Shown here piece after piece: positions 51,127-58,628 of a stretch of 64,000 bases of DNA (position 1 is its first letter; each line of letters begins with the position of its first letter). The DNA is from Nocardioides abyssi (GTDB taxonomy: Bacteria > Actinomycetota > Actinomycetes > Propionibacteriales > Nocardioidaceae): contig NZ_JAUHJR010000003.1 in the NCBI RefSeq assembly GCF_030412915.1, positions 331,607 to 395,606 on the forward strand, read 5' to 3'. Both the position numbers and the translations under genes were made by a program. The notes beneath the pieces are model-generated. The model worked only from the letters and a program-made list of their open reading frames with translations, was not told where the DNA came from and searched no databases.

Positions 51127-51906
51127 GTGCTGATCCTGCTCCCGCCGAGCGAGGGCAAGACCGCCCCGCGCCGAGGCGCGCCGCTCGACCTCGCCGCCCT
51201 CTCCTCGCCGGTGCTGACGCCGGCCCGCGAGCGGCTGCTCGACGCCCTGGTGGGGCTCAGCTCCGGCAACGAGACGGAGGCGGCGACCGTGCTCGGCCTC
51301 GGTCCCTCGCAGCTCGACCTGCTCACGCGCAACGCGATGCTCCGCGACGCCGCGACCGCGCGTGCCGACCGCGTCTACTCCGGCGTCGTGTACGACGCGC
51401 TGGGTGCCGCCACGCTCAGCGCGGCGGCGAAGCGGCGGGCCGCGTCGCGGGTGGCGGTGGTCTCCAGCCTCTTCGGGCTGGTGCGGCTCGGCGACCGCAT
51501 CCCGGCGTACCGCCTCTCCGGCGACGCCACCCTCCCGGGCGTCGGCCCCGTGGCCGGCGTCTGGCGCGAGGCGCTCGGGCCCGCCGTGGTCGAGGCGCTG
51601 GGCCGGGGGCTCCTGGTGGACCTGCGCAGCTCGACGTACGCCGCGTTCTGGCGGCCCGACCGCGACCTCGCCGCCCGCACCGCGACCGTGCGGGTGCTGC
51701 ACGAGGTCGGCGGGACGCGGAAGGTGGTCAGCCACTTCAACAAGGCGACCAAGGGCCGCATCGTCCGCGCGCTGATGGAGGACGGGCGCGACCCGCGCAC
51801 GCCGGCCGCCCTCGCCGAGGTGCTCCGCGACCTCGGCTGGACCGTCGAGGTCGGCGGGCCCGGCGCGAAGGGCACCCAGCTCGACGTGGTCGTCAGCGAG
51901 CTGTAG
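51127..51906 (+). CDS. yaaA: Peroxide stress protein YaaA
   Basis: A 259-residue YaaA/DUF328 protein, which in E. coli limits free iron and DNA damage during peroxide stress. The N-terminus LILLPPSEGKTAPRRG is the family hallmark, as are RVYSGVVYDALG, VVSSLFGLVRLGDRIPAYRL and the helix-hairpin-like late segment SHFNKATKGRIVRAL. The mechanism is unclear and may involve DNA binding. Start GTG 51127 is set by the leaderless -10. It converges on the RNase H-phosphatase gene. Confidence 0.92.
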   Translation: MLILLPPSEGKTAPRRGAPLDLAALSSPVLTPARERLLDALVGLSSGNETEAATVLGLGPSQLDLLTRNAMLRDAATARADRVYSGVVYDALGAATLSAAAKRRAASRVAVVSSLFGLVRLGDRIPAYRLSGDATLPGVGPVAGVWREALGPAVVEALGRGLLVDLRSSTYAAFWRPDRDLAARTATVRVLHEVGGTRKVVSHFNKATKGRIVRALMEDGRDPRTPAALAEVLRDLGWTVEVGGPGAKGTQLDVVVSEL

Positions 51907-51915
51907 CCGCCCCCG

Positions 51916-53160
51916 CTACCAGCGGCCGAGGTCGGCGACGAGGCCGCTGCCCGGCGGGAGCGCGTTGAAGAGCCGCATCGACCCGCGGCGCCCGCCCTCC
52001 TCGCCGTCCTCGCCCTGCTGGGCGGGGAAGAACGACAGCACCGTCACCGACGCCGGGGTGAGCTCCATCCGGAAGACCGCGTCGAGCGGCGCGTCGACCG
52101 CGTGGGCGACGAGCGTCTTGATCGGCGTCACGTGGCTGACCACGACGACGGCCCGGCCCGCGTGCCGGTCCAGCACCCGGTCGAGCCCGGTGAGCACGCG
52201 CTCCTGCACGGTGCGGAACGACTCGCCCCCGCCGGCCGCCACGTCGAGCGACCCGAGCCAGGCGTCCAGCCCGGCCTGGTCCTGCTCGGCGACCTCGGCG
52301 AAGGTCAGCCCGTCCCACGTCCCGAACTCCATCTCCGCGAAGCCGGGCTCCTCCTCCAGCGGGCGCCCCAGGACCTCGGCGACGATCTCCGCGGACTCCC
52401 GGGTGCGGCGCACGGGGCTCGCGACGACGGCGGCGACCCGCTCCCCCAGCGGCTGCAGCCACTCGGCGGTCGCGCGGACCTGGGCGCGGCCCTCCTCGCT
52501 CAGGCCGGGGTTGGCGCTGGCGAGGCCCCCGGAGAAGCGCTTCTCCTTGGTGTGCGCGGTGACGCCGTGGCGCACGAGCACCAGCGTGGTCGGGGCGCCG
52601 GTGCCGGCGGACCAGCCACGCGCCTGCGACTGGATCGAGGCGGGCGCGTCGCCGGCGGCCGCGGCCTCGGGGCTCTCGATCTCCTCGATCAGCGAGTCCT
52701 CGTCGAGGACCTCGCGGCCGCTCGCGACCGCGCCGGCGACGGTGACGCCTGAGCGGAGCCCGTCGAGCGCCTCGTTGGCGAGACGGTCGGCGTGGGAGTT
52801 CCGGGCCCGCGGGACCCAGGTGTACGTCGTGCCGGCGGGCGCGAGCTGCTTGGCCTCGGCGGCCAGCGGCTGCATGTCGGGGTGCTTGATCTTCCAGCGG
52901 CCCGACATCTGCTCGACGACGAGCTTGGAGTCCATCCGGACCTCGACGCTCGCGCCGGGCGCGTGCTCGACGGCGAGGCGGAGGCCGGCGATCAGGCCGG
53001 AGTACTCCGCGACGTTGTTGGTCGCCCGCCCGATCGTCGAGCCGTCCTCGGCGATGACCTCGCCGGTGTCGGCGTCCTTGAGCACGGCGCCGTACGCCGC
53101 CGGGCCGGGGTTGCCGCGGGACCCGCCGTCTGCCTCGACGACGACGGAGCGGGAGATCAC
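51916..53160 (-). CDS. Bifunctional RNase HI / histidine-phosphatase (CobC-like)
   Basis: A 414-residue fusion known from M. tuberculosis Rv2228c. The N-terminal RNase H (about 1-135) has VVEADGGSRGNPGPAAYG with the first Asp, NNVAEYSGL with the catalytic Glu, and MDSK with the next Asp; it removes RNA from RNA-DNA hybrids. The C-terminal part (about 190-400) is a histidine phosphatase with LVRHG and VVSHVTPIK, like the alpha-ribazole phosphatase CobC. That activity would serve the cobTSU pathway at 5-7.6 kb. GTG 53160 overlaps the upstream stop (GTGA). Confidence 0.93.
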   Translation of the reverse strand: MISRSVVVEADGGSRGNPGPAAYGAVLKDADTGEVIAEDGSTIGRATNNVAEYSGLIAGLRLAVEHAPGASVEVRMDSKLVVEQMSGRWKIKHPDMQPLAAEAKQLAPAGTTYTWVPRARNSHADRLANEALDGLRSGVTVAGAVASGREVLDEDSLIEEIESPEAAAAGDAPASIQSQARGWSAGTGAPTTLVLVRHGVTAHTKEKRFSGGLASANPGLSEEGRAQVRATAEWLQPLGERVAAVVASPVRRTRESAEIVAEVLGRPLEEEPGFAEMEFGTWDGLTFAEVAEQDQAGLDAWLGSLDVAAGGGESFRTVQERVLTGLDRVLDRHAGRAVVVVSHVTPIKTLVAHAVDAPLDAVFRMELTPASVTVLSFFPAQQGEDGEEGGRRGSMRLFNALPPGSGLVADLGRW

Positions 53161-53900
53161 AGCCCGGACTCGGCCGTGCGGACGAGGATCCGCGAGCACT
53201 CCTCGCAGCGCACGACCTGGTCGGCCGGCGTCCGCGCGATGACCGCGAGCTCGGCGTTGTCCAGGGTCAGCCGGCACCCGCCGCACTGCCGGGCGCGCAG
53301 CTCGGCCGCGCCGACGCCGCCCTTGGCCGCACGGAGCTTGTCGTAGAGCGCCACCAGGTCGTCGGGCAGGCCGTCGGCCTTGGCGCTGCGCCCGCCCTCG
53401 ACCTCGGCCAGCTCGGCGTCGATCTCGGCGAAGCGACGGTCCCGCTCGGCGGCCAGCGCCGCCAGGCGCTCGTCGTGGGCGGCGATCCGCTCCTCGAGGT
53501 GGGCCAGCGTGCGCTGCGCCTCCTCGAGCTTCTCCATCACCTCGAGCTCGTCGTCCTCCAACGAGCCGATGCGGCGGTCGAGGGACTCCAGCTCGCGCTG
53601 CATCCGCTCGAGGTCCTTGGGGTTGGTGACCAGGCCCTGGTCGACCCGGTCCCGGTCGCGGGTGCGCCGGGTGCGCACGGCCTCGACGTCGGCGTCGACC
53701 TTCGCCTGCTCGACGGCCAGGTCGTCGGCGACGATCCGCGCGTCGCGGGCCTCGTCGTCGACCAGCTTGCGGCTGGCCTCGAGCTCGGCGATCTCGGCGA
53801 GCTCGGGCAGGTGGGACCGCTGGTGGCGCAGCTGGGCGGCGCGGGCGTCGATCTCCTGCACCTCGAGCAGCGCGAGCTGGGCGGCGGGGTCGGCTTTCAG
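53157..53900 (-). CDS. Coiled-coil C4 zinc-ribbon protein, probable CTG start
   Basis: A 247-residue protein. A long antiparallel coiled coil (about 10-185, Glu/Arg/Leu-rich) is followed by a C-terminal zinc ribbon (CGGCRLTL and CEECSRIL, about 210-240). This architecture belongs to a widespread actinobacterial family thought to bind nucleic acid. The best start is CTG 53900: AAGGAG sits 6 nt upstream and the protein then begins KADPAAQLALLEVQ, the usual family start. No ATG/GTG/TTG lies nearby; the nearest upstream start would add a 16-bp-repeat-encoded stretch. Its stop overlaps the RNase H start. Confidence 0.85.
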   Translation of the reverse strand: MKADPAAQLALLEVQEIDARAAQLRHQRSHLPELAEIAELEASRKLVDDEARDARIVADDLAVEQAKVDADVEAVRTRRTRDRDRVDQGLVTNPKDLERMQRELESLDRRIGSLEDDELEVMEKLEEAQRTLAHLEERIAAHDERLAALAAERDRRFAEIDAELAEVEGGRSAKADGLPDDLVALYDKLRAAKGGVGAAELRARQCGGCRLTLDNAELAVIARTPADQVVRCEECSRILVRTAESGL

Positions 53901-53925
53901 CGGGATCTCCTTGTTCAGGTGTCCA

Positions 53926-53973
53926 GGGTCCTGGTGTGCAGGGGTCCTGGTGTGCAGATGTCCTGGTTTGCAG
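53926..53973. repeat. Three 16-bp tandem repeats
   Basis: Three exact-length 16-bp units (53926-53941, 53942-53957, 53958-53973; core GTCCTGGTGTGCAG) lie between the NIF3 gene and the zinc-ribbon gene. Units 1 and 2 are identical and unit 3 differs at three positions. Confidence 0.8.
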
Positions 53974-53980
53974 GTCGCGG

Positions 53981-55099
53981 TCAGGCGCGGAACGTCCACG
54001 GGTCGGTGCTCGTGGTGCTGACGCGGGTGGCCACCGTACCGCCGAACGCCTCGCCCAGCCGCCTCTCCAGCACCGGCAGCCAGGTCCACTCGGCCGCCCA
54101 GTGGGCCACGTCGACGAGCGCCGGCCCGCCGTGCTCCAGGAACTCCGCCGCCGGGTGGTGACGAAGGTCGCTGGTCACGTACACGTCGACGTCGCTGCCC
54201 CGGACCCGGTCGAGCAGGAAGTCGCCCGCCCCGCCGCAGAGCGCCACGCGGCGTACCTCCCGGTCAAGGTCGCCTCCCACGCGCACCCCGTGGGCGGTGG
54301 CGGGCAGCGCGTCGCGCACCCGCTCGGCGAAGGCCCGCAGCGTCGTCGGCTCGACGCGCCCCGCGCGGCCGGTGCCGGTGGTGGCGGCGCCGGGGTCGGC
54401 GAGCTCCACGACGTCGTACGCCGGCTCCTCGTAGGGGTGGACCGCGAGCAGCGCGCGGACCACGGCCGTGCGCCGGGCGCGCGGCAGCACGACCTGGATG
54501 CTCACCTCGTCGACCACCTCGGGCCGGCCGACCTCGCCGATCGTGGGGTCGGCGCCGGGCAGCGGCCGGAAGCGGCCCTCCCCCGCGGCGGTGAACGAGG
54601 CCGCCTCGTAGTCCCCGAGCCCGCCGGCCCCCGCGTCGGCCAGCGCCGTGCGCACCGCCTCGGCGCTGTCGGCGGGGGCGAAGACGGTGAGCTTGTCCAG
54701 GGCCTCGGACGGCGCCGGGAGCAGCGGCTCGAGGTCGGTGAGCCCGAGCGCCAGGGCCATCGACTCCGACACGCCCCCGACGGCCTGGTCGGCGTTGGTG
54801 TGCGCAGCCAGCAGCGCGCAGCCCGCCCTCGTGAGGGTGGTGAGCGTGCGGCCCTTCGGCGTCGCGGTCGTGAACCCGTGCACCGGCTTGAGGAAGAGCG
54901 GGTGGTGGGTCACCAGCAGGTCGGCGCCCCACTCCGCCGCCTCCCGGGCGACGACCTCGGTGGGGTCGACGGCCAGCAGCACCTTCGCGACCGGCTGGTC
55001 GAGGTCGCCGGCCACCAGGCCGACGGCGTCCCAGCCCTCGGCGGTGTGCGGCGGGTACCACTCGTGCAACAGGTCGACGACGTCCTTCAGCGCGGGCAC
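53981..55099 (-). CDS. NIF3-like dinuclear metal-centre hexameric protein
   Basis: A 372-residue NIF3/YbgI-family protein (Nif3-like GTP cyclohydrolase 1 type 2). Metal ligands are expected from LLVTHHPLFLKP (about 63-74), the middle AHTNAD region (about 100) and the late VDVAHWAAEW His. An inserted PII-like domain (about 140-250, with VHPYEEPAYDVVEL) is typical of longer members. The biochemical function is uncertain. GTG 55099 is leaderless: TAGCCT lies 6 nt upstream. It is divergent from the ABM-domain gene. Confidence 0.9.
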   Translation of the reverse strand: MPALKDVVDLLHEWYPPHTAEGWDAVGLVAGDLDQPVAKVLLAVDPTEVVAREAAEWGADLLVTHHPLFLKPVHGFTTATPKGRTLTTLTRAGCALLAAHTNADQAVGGVSESMALALGLTDLEPLLPAPSEALDKLTVFAPADSAEAVRTALADAGAGGLGDYEAASFTAAGEGRFRPLPGADPTIGEVGRPEVVDEVSIQVVLPRARRTAVVRALLAVHPYEEPAYDVVELADPGAATTGTGRAGRVEPTTLRAFAERVRDALPATAHGVRVGGDLDREVRRVALCGGAGDFLLDRVRGSDVDVYVTSDLRHHPAAEFLEHGGPALVDVAHWAAEWTWLPVLERRLGEAFGGTVATRVSTTSTDPWTFRA

Positions 55100-55105
55100 C
55101 GCGCC

Positions 55106-55111
55106 AGGCTA
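55106..55111 (-). promoter_or_regulatory. -10 element for NIF3-like gene
   Basis: TAGCCT, 6 nt before GTG 55099; leaderless arrangement. Confidence 0.5.
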
Positions 55112-55137
55112 GCGACCGCCCCGACCCCCGCCCTGCC

Positions 55138-55143
55138 TAGGCT
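55138..55143 (+). promoter_or_regulatory. -10 element for ABM-domain gene
   Basis: TAGGCT, 7 nt before ATG 55151; leaderless arrangement. Confidence 0.5.
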
Positions 55144-55150
55144 GCGACCC

Positions 55151-55456
55151 ATGCCCGTCGTGAAGATCAACGCCATCTCCGTCCCGCCCCAGGCCGGCCC
55201 CGAGCTGGAGAAGCGGTTCGCCGCCCGCGCCGGCACGGTCGAGGGCACCCCCGGCTTCCTCGGCTTCCAGCTGCTCCGCCCCGTCGCCGGCGAGGACCGC
55301 TACTTCGTCGTCACCCAGTGGGAGGACGACGCCGCCTTCGAGGCCTGGCGCGACGGCGACGCCCGCGCCGCCCACGCCGGCGCCCCCTCCGGCGGCCCCG
55401 TCTCCACCGGCGCCTCCCTCCTCGAGTTCGACGTCGTCCTCGACGTCCGCGCCTGA
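55151..55456 (+). CDS. Antibiotic biosynthesis monooxygenase (ABM) domain protein
   Basis: A 101-residue single ABM-domain protein (ferredoxin-like dimeric fold). Segments MPVVKINAISVPPQAGPELEKRF, GFLGFQLLRPV and YFVVTQWEDDAAFEAWRDGD are typical. Similar actinobacterial proteins act as heme-degrading monooxygenases (MhuD/IsdG type): the context-free sequence with an internal Asn near residue 7 and His near 82 is compatible but not proof. It is a single-gene unit with a leaderless -10. Confidence 0.85.
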   Translation: MPVVKINAISVPPQAGPELEKRFAARAGTVEGTPGFLGFQLLRPVAGEDRYFVVTQWEDDAAFEAWRDGDARAAHAGAPSGGPVSTGASLLEFDVVLDVRA

Positions 55457-55487
55457 CCCCTCGCCCGCTGGTCGAGCGGCCACCGCT

Positions 55488-55961
55488 GGTCGAGCAGCGA
55501 GCCCTGGCGAGCGTCGTCGAGACCCCTGGCAGCCGAACTTCGGCCTGCGGACCGTGGGTGGTTGCGGTGATGGGCAGTTAAGGGCGAGGTGCGTCGTAGG
55601 TCGCGGTCGGCTCCCGGCTCGCTGGCCGCCACCTCGGCTGGCTCGGCTATCCATCGGCTGGTTGAGGAGCTTGCGCTGGCAAGCGTCTCGAAACCTGCCC
55701 ACCGCTGGTCGAGCAGCGAGCCCCGGCGAGCGTCGACGAGACCGCCCACCGCTGGTCGAGCAGCGAGCCCTGGCGAGCGTCGTCGAGACCCCTGGCAGCC
55801 GACCTACGGCCTGCGGACCGTAGGTGGTTGCGGTGGAGGCAGCTATAGGGTCAGGTACGGCGTGGGTCGCGGTCTGCGCCCGGCTCGCTGGCCGCCACCC
55901 CGCGCCGTGCCGCCATTCGTCGGCTGGTTGAGGAGCTTGCGCTGGCAAGCGTCTCGAAACC
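55488..55961. repeat. Cluster of REP-like palindromes in a 266-bp tandem duplication
   Basis: Two element types alternate. Type A runs from GGTCGAGCAGCGAG to CGAGACC (55488-55524, 55707-55743, 55753-55790). Type B runs from GGTTGAGGAGCTTGC to TCTCGAAACC (55660-55695, 55926-55961). Both are imperfect palindromes of 36-38 bp. The block with A then B is repeated at an offset of about 266 bp with divergence in between (AGCCGACC... and CGGCCTGCGGACC recur). No gene is seen; this fills most of the 575-bp gap before the HNH gene. Confidence 0.85.
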
Positions 55962-55996
55962 CGCCGACCAAACCCTCCACAGATCCCGCCGAGACC

Positions 55997-56025
55997 TTCT
56001 ACTCGAACACGTGTTCGAGTAGAAT
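55997..56025 (+). promoter_or_regulatory. LexA-type SOS box and -10 element
   Basis: A 28-bp perfect palindrome (55997-56024) has the core TCGAACACGTGTTCGA, matching the actinobacterial LexA consensus CGAAC-N4-GTTCG. TAGAAT (56020-56025) overlaps its right arm and lies 6 nt before ATG 56032, so LexA would block the promoter and the mRNA would be leaderless. Confidence 0.8.
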
Positions 56026-56031
56026 GAGGCC

Positions 56032-56138
56032 ATGAACTTGGCCCACCTCGCGACACCGAGACCTCGCTGGACGACCCAGCCGAGGTCCTCGCTTCCGCGC
56101 GGGCCAGCCAGCGCGAGGCCGACGCCGCGGAGGTCCGC
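56032..56138 (+). other. Detached N-terminal part of the DUF222/HNH gene
   Basis: ATG 56032 sits at the start expected from the promoter. It reads MNLAH in frame, but the family-like continuation (DTETSLDDPAEVLASARASQ, from 56052) is in the frame of the downstream gene. One missing base between about 56040 and 56052 (within CCCACCTCGCG) would restore a single frame. Real mutation or assembly error cannot be told apart here. Confidence 0.6.
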
Positions 56139-57332
56139 GTGCTCCTGGCCGCGGTGCAGTGGTGCGTGATGCACCCGGCCGAGTCGCTGAACGACGCAGC
56201 CGCGTGGTCGACGCTGCGTGGCTACGGCGACAAGCCCGTCCCGCTGGCCGGGGACGGGGCGCCGATGGTCACCGAGTTCGCCGTCGTCGAGCTCGCCGCC
56301 GCCCTCGGCAAGTCCCTCGAAGCAGGTCGTGCCTACCTGGCCGAGGCGCTCGAGCTGCGCTACCGCCTCCCGAAGACCTGGACCGCCCTGACCAGCGGGG
56401 TCCTGCCGGCGTGGAAGGCCCGCTCCATCGCCCGCCGCACCCTCCACCTCCCCGAGAAGGGCGCTCGGTTCGTGGACACCCACGTCCACCACTGCGCCGC
56501 CTCCATCGGCCCCGCCGCCCTCGAACGCGTCGTGGAGGAAGCGCTCGTGCGGTTCGACCCCGACGAAGCCGAACGCATCCGGTTCGAGCGCACCGAGGTC
56601 CGCCACGTCACCATCCAGACCCGCCAGGTCTCCTTCGACGGCCACGTCGACTGCTGGGCCACCCTCGACCTCGCCGACGCCCTCGACCTCGAGGACGCCC
56701 TGACCAAGGGCGCCGACCGGCTCGCCGCCCTCGGGTCGAAAGAGGCAGAGGGATCACGTCGGGCGACCGCGCTCGGTGACATGGCCCGCCGGCAGCTCGT
56801 CCTGGAGTTCGACGCCGACCCCAAGCCGTTGGTCGTGCACGTCCACCAGACCCCGGATGGCACCGTCGACCAGGTTGTGCGCGTGGAGAACACCCGTGGG
56901 TTCGTCCTGGCCGGCCAGCTCGCCGACTGGTGCACCCGCGCCGCGACCAGCCCCACCGGCAAGATCACCATCAAGCCGGTCATCGACCTCGCCGAGCACA
57001 TCCACGTCGAGGCTTACGAGGTCCCCGACCGCCTCAGCCAGCAGACCCGGCTCCGCGACCACCACTGCGTCTTCCCCTGGTGCACCCGCCCCGCGTTCCA
57101 GCACTCCCAGGTCGACGACGACCACGTCATCCCACGGTCCCGAGGCGGCGCGACAGCCACGGAGAACGTCGGCCCGCTCTGCAGGCGGCATCACCGCGGC
57201 AAGACCCACGGCGGCTGGCAACACTCCTCACCCGGTCCCGGCTCCTACCGCTGGACCAGCCCCTGCGGGACGACGTACACCGTCGACCACCACGGCACCG
57301 TCGACCACGACACCGGTCCACCCGAGCCGTAG
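56139..57332 (+). CDS. DUF222 and HNH endonuclease domain protein (13E12-type)
   Basis: The uninterrupted part, 397 residues, of a DUF222-HNH protein; the natural start is likely ATG 56032 but a frameshift separates it. DUF222 covers about 1-240. The HNH nuclease is at about 300-365: HHCVFPWCTRP, VDDDHVIPRSRGG, GPLCRRHHRGKTHGGW, with Cys pairs for zinc. In mycobacteria the related REP13E12 genes carry SOS boxes, matching the LexA-type site upstream. The role is unknown; such genes multiply and recombine in actinobacterial genomes. Nearby palindromic repeats fit a recombination-prone site. Confidence 0.88.
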   Translation: MLLAAVQWCVMHPAESLNDAAAWSTLRGYGDKPVPLAGDGAPMVTEFAVVELAAALGKSLEAGRAYLAEALELRYRLPKTWTALTSGVLPAWKARSIARRTLHLPEKGARFVDTHVHHCAASIGPAALERVVEEALVRFDPDEAERIRFERTEVRHVTIQTRQVSFDGHVDCWATLDLADALDLEDALTKGADRLAALGSKEAEGSRRATALGDMARRQLVLEFDADPKPLVVHVHQTPDGTVDQVVRVENTRGFVLAGQLADWCTRAATSPTGKITIKPVIDLAEHIHVEAYEVPDRLSQQTRLRDHHCVFPWCTRPAFQHSQVDDDHVIPRSRGGATATENVGPLCRRHHRGKTHGGWQHSSPGPGSYRWTSPCGTTYTVDHHGTVDHDTGPPEP

Positions 57333-57466
57333 CCACCCCGCCCCGCACCCGCCGAAGCAACCAGTCGGCGGGGCACCGGCACGTCCGGTCCGACCAGCGG
57401 GGCACAACCAGAGCGCTGCTCCGGCCGTCCCAGCCAGGTGGATCGACGACCCCTGCGGAGGAACCC

Positions 57467-57922
57467 ATGACCGACGTACGACGCGTGGCCCGACGGACCG
57501 GGGCGGCCGTCCTGATAAGCACTGCCTTGCTCGCCGCCGTCACCTGCTGCGGGAGCACCGACGCTGACCGACCGAGCACGGCCGCGGCTTCCGCGTCGCC
57601 ATCCGAGACCCAGCCGTCCGAGACTCAGCCATCCGAGACCCAACCGCCGAGCGGCACCGGCTGCGGGGCCGACCTGACGCGAGCCGTCCAGTTCCGGTCC
57701 CCCGGGTTCGGGGACATCGCGGTGGACGAGTGCCGCGACGGTTGGGCGTACCTCGGCGCGGCCGAGGGCCGAGGTGACACCGAGCAGCTGTGGCGCGCGG
57801 AGGACGGGTCGTGGCGGTGGGTCACGTCGATGCCGTCGACGCTGTGCCCGGTCGACCTGCAGGAGGTCGGAGCGCCCCGGTGGGTGGTCGCGCTCCTCGC
57901 CTACCGCGACTACGCCTGCTGA
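57467..57922 (+). CDS. Secreted protein with Ser-Glu-Thr-Gln-Pro repeats, possible lipoprotein
   Basis: A 151-residue exported protein. The signal region (RRVARRTGAAVLISTALLAAV) ends in TCCGS, a poor lipobox, so lipid attachment is uncertain. A linker contains three SETQP repeats (residues about 46-61). The mature domain has four Cys (TGCGAD, DECRDGW, STLCPVD, DYAC) likely in disulfides. GGAGG precedes ATG 57467. No family is recognised. Its last 13 bp overlap the convergent small membrane protein gene. Confidence 0.68.
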   Translation: MTDVRRVARRTGAAVLISTALLAAVTCCGSTDADRPSTAAASASPSETQPSETQPSETQPPSGTGCGADLTRAVQFRSPGFGDIAVDECRDGWAYLGAAEGRGDTEQLWRAEDGSWRWVTSMPSTLCPVDLQEVGAPRWVVALLAYRDYAC

Positions 57923-58137
57923 CGGCGACGGTCGCCCACGAGGACGGCCAGCGGCCCGACGACCGGCAGCACGACGAGGGCGACCAGGCCGAGCAGCCCG
58001 CCGCGGACCGTCGTCCTCCCCCGGAGCACGCGCACGAGCACCACCACCAGCAGCACGACGTGCACCAGCGACAGGAGGCCGAGCGCGACCTCCGCAGCCG
58101 ACGGGGCCAGCGGGTTCAGCTCGTGCTGCTCCTCCAT
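57910..58137 (-). CDS. Small membrane protein, PLDc_N-like
   Basis: A 75-residue protein with two membrane helices (LVHVVLLVVVLVRVL and LLGLVALVVLPVVGPLAVLV) and a basic end. The pattern, including the Pro-Val-Gly-Pro turn in the second helix, resembles the phospholipase D-nuclease N-terminal (PLDc_N) membrane module found alone in many actinobacteria. TACGGT lies 6 nt before ATG 58137, so a leaderless mRNA is expected. It overlaps the convergent gene by 13 bp. Confidence 0.7.
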   Translation of the reverse strand: MEEQHELNPLAPSAAEVALGLLSLVHVVLLVVVLVRVLRGRTTVRGGLLGLVALVVLPVVGPLAVLVGDRRRQQA

Positions 58138-58143
58138 GCCGTC

Positions 58144-58149
58144 ACCGTA
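58144..58149 (-). promoter_or_regulatory. -10 element for PLDc_N-like gene
   Basis: TACGGT, 6 nt before ATG 58137; leaderless arrangement. Confidence 0.45.
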
Positions 58150-58183
58150 CGTGCGCCACGCCGAGAAGGGAGCCGGGCGGGCG

Positions 58184-58585
58184 TCAGCCCCAGGACCGCT
58201 CGCTGAGGACCAGCCGGTAGCCGTCGGGGTCGACCACGGTGACTCCCCAGCGGTCCCAGTACGGGTTCCGAGAGGCGGTCCGCCGACCACCCGCCCGCTC
58301 GATCCGGTCCAGCCAGGCCGCGGACGGCGGTTCCTCGAGGTACAGGACGACCAGGTCCTCCTCCGAGGGTCGCGCCCGTGCTGCGCTGTCGGCGTCGTCG
58401 ACGAGCTCGAGGTGCCAGGCGGCCCCGGGCGCGCCGACCATCGTGAGGGCGTGAGCGCCCTCGACGTCCGCACCCGAGCGCCACAGCACGTCGAGGCCGA
58501 CGCCCTCGATCCAGAACCGCTCGGCCGCGGCGAGGTCCGTGGCCGGGCGGGCGATGCGCAGGTGGGCTGCCGAGAGGTCCGTCAT
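58184..58585 (-). CDS. VOC family protein (glyoxalase-like)
   Basis: A 133-residue vicinal-oxygen-chelate protein. AAHLRIARPATDLAAAERFW begins the first module, and YWDRWGVTVVDPDGYRLVLSERSWG ends the second with the usual metal/aromatic pattern (VDPDGYRL). Similar single-domain proteins are annotated as glyoxalase or bleomycin-resistance-like, but the substrate is unknown. It lies 46 nt upstream of the PLDc_N-like gene on the same strand. Confidence 0.87.
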   Translation of the reverse strand: MTDLSAAHLRIARPATDLAAAERFWIEGVGLDVLWRSGADVEGAHALTMVGAPGAAWHLELVDDADSAARARPSEEDLVVLYLEEPPSAAWLDRIERAGGRRTASRNPYWDRWGVTVVDPDGYRLVLSERSWG

Positions 58586-58628
58586 CCGGCGATGCTCGCA
58601 CCCGCCTCACGCACCGCCGCGGGCGACG

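Noticed and set aside
55488-55961. CRISPR array
   Set aside because: Repeats are two alternating palindrome types with irregular spacing and tandem duplication, and no cas genes are in the window.
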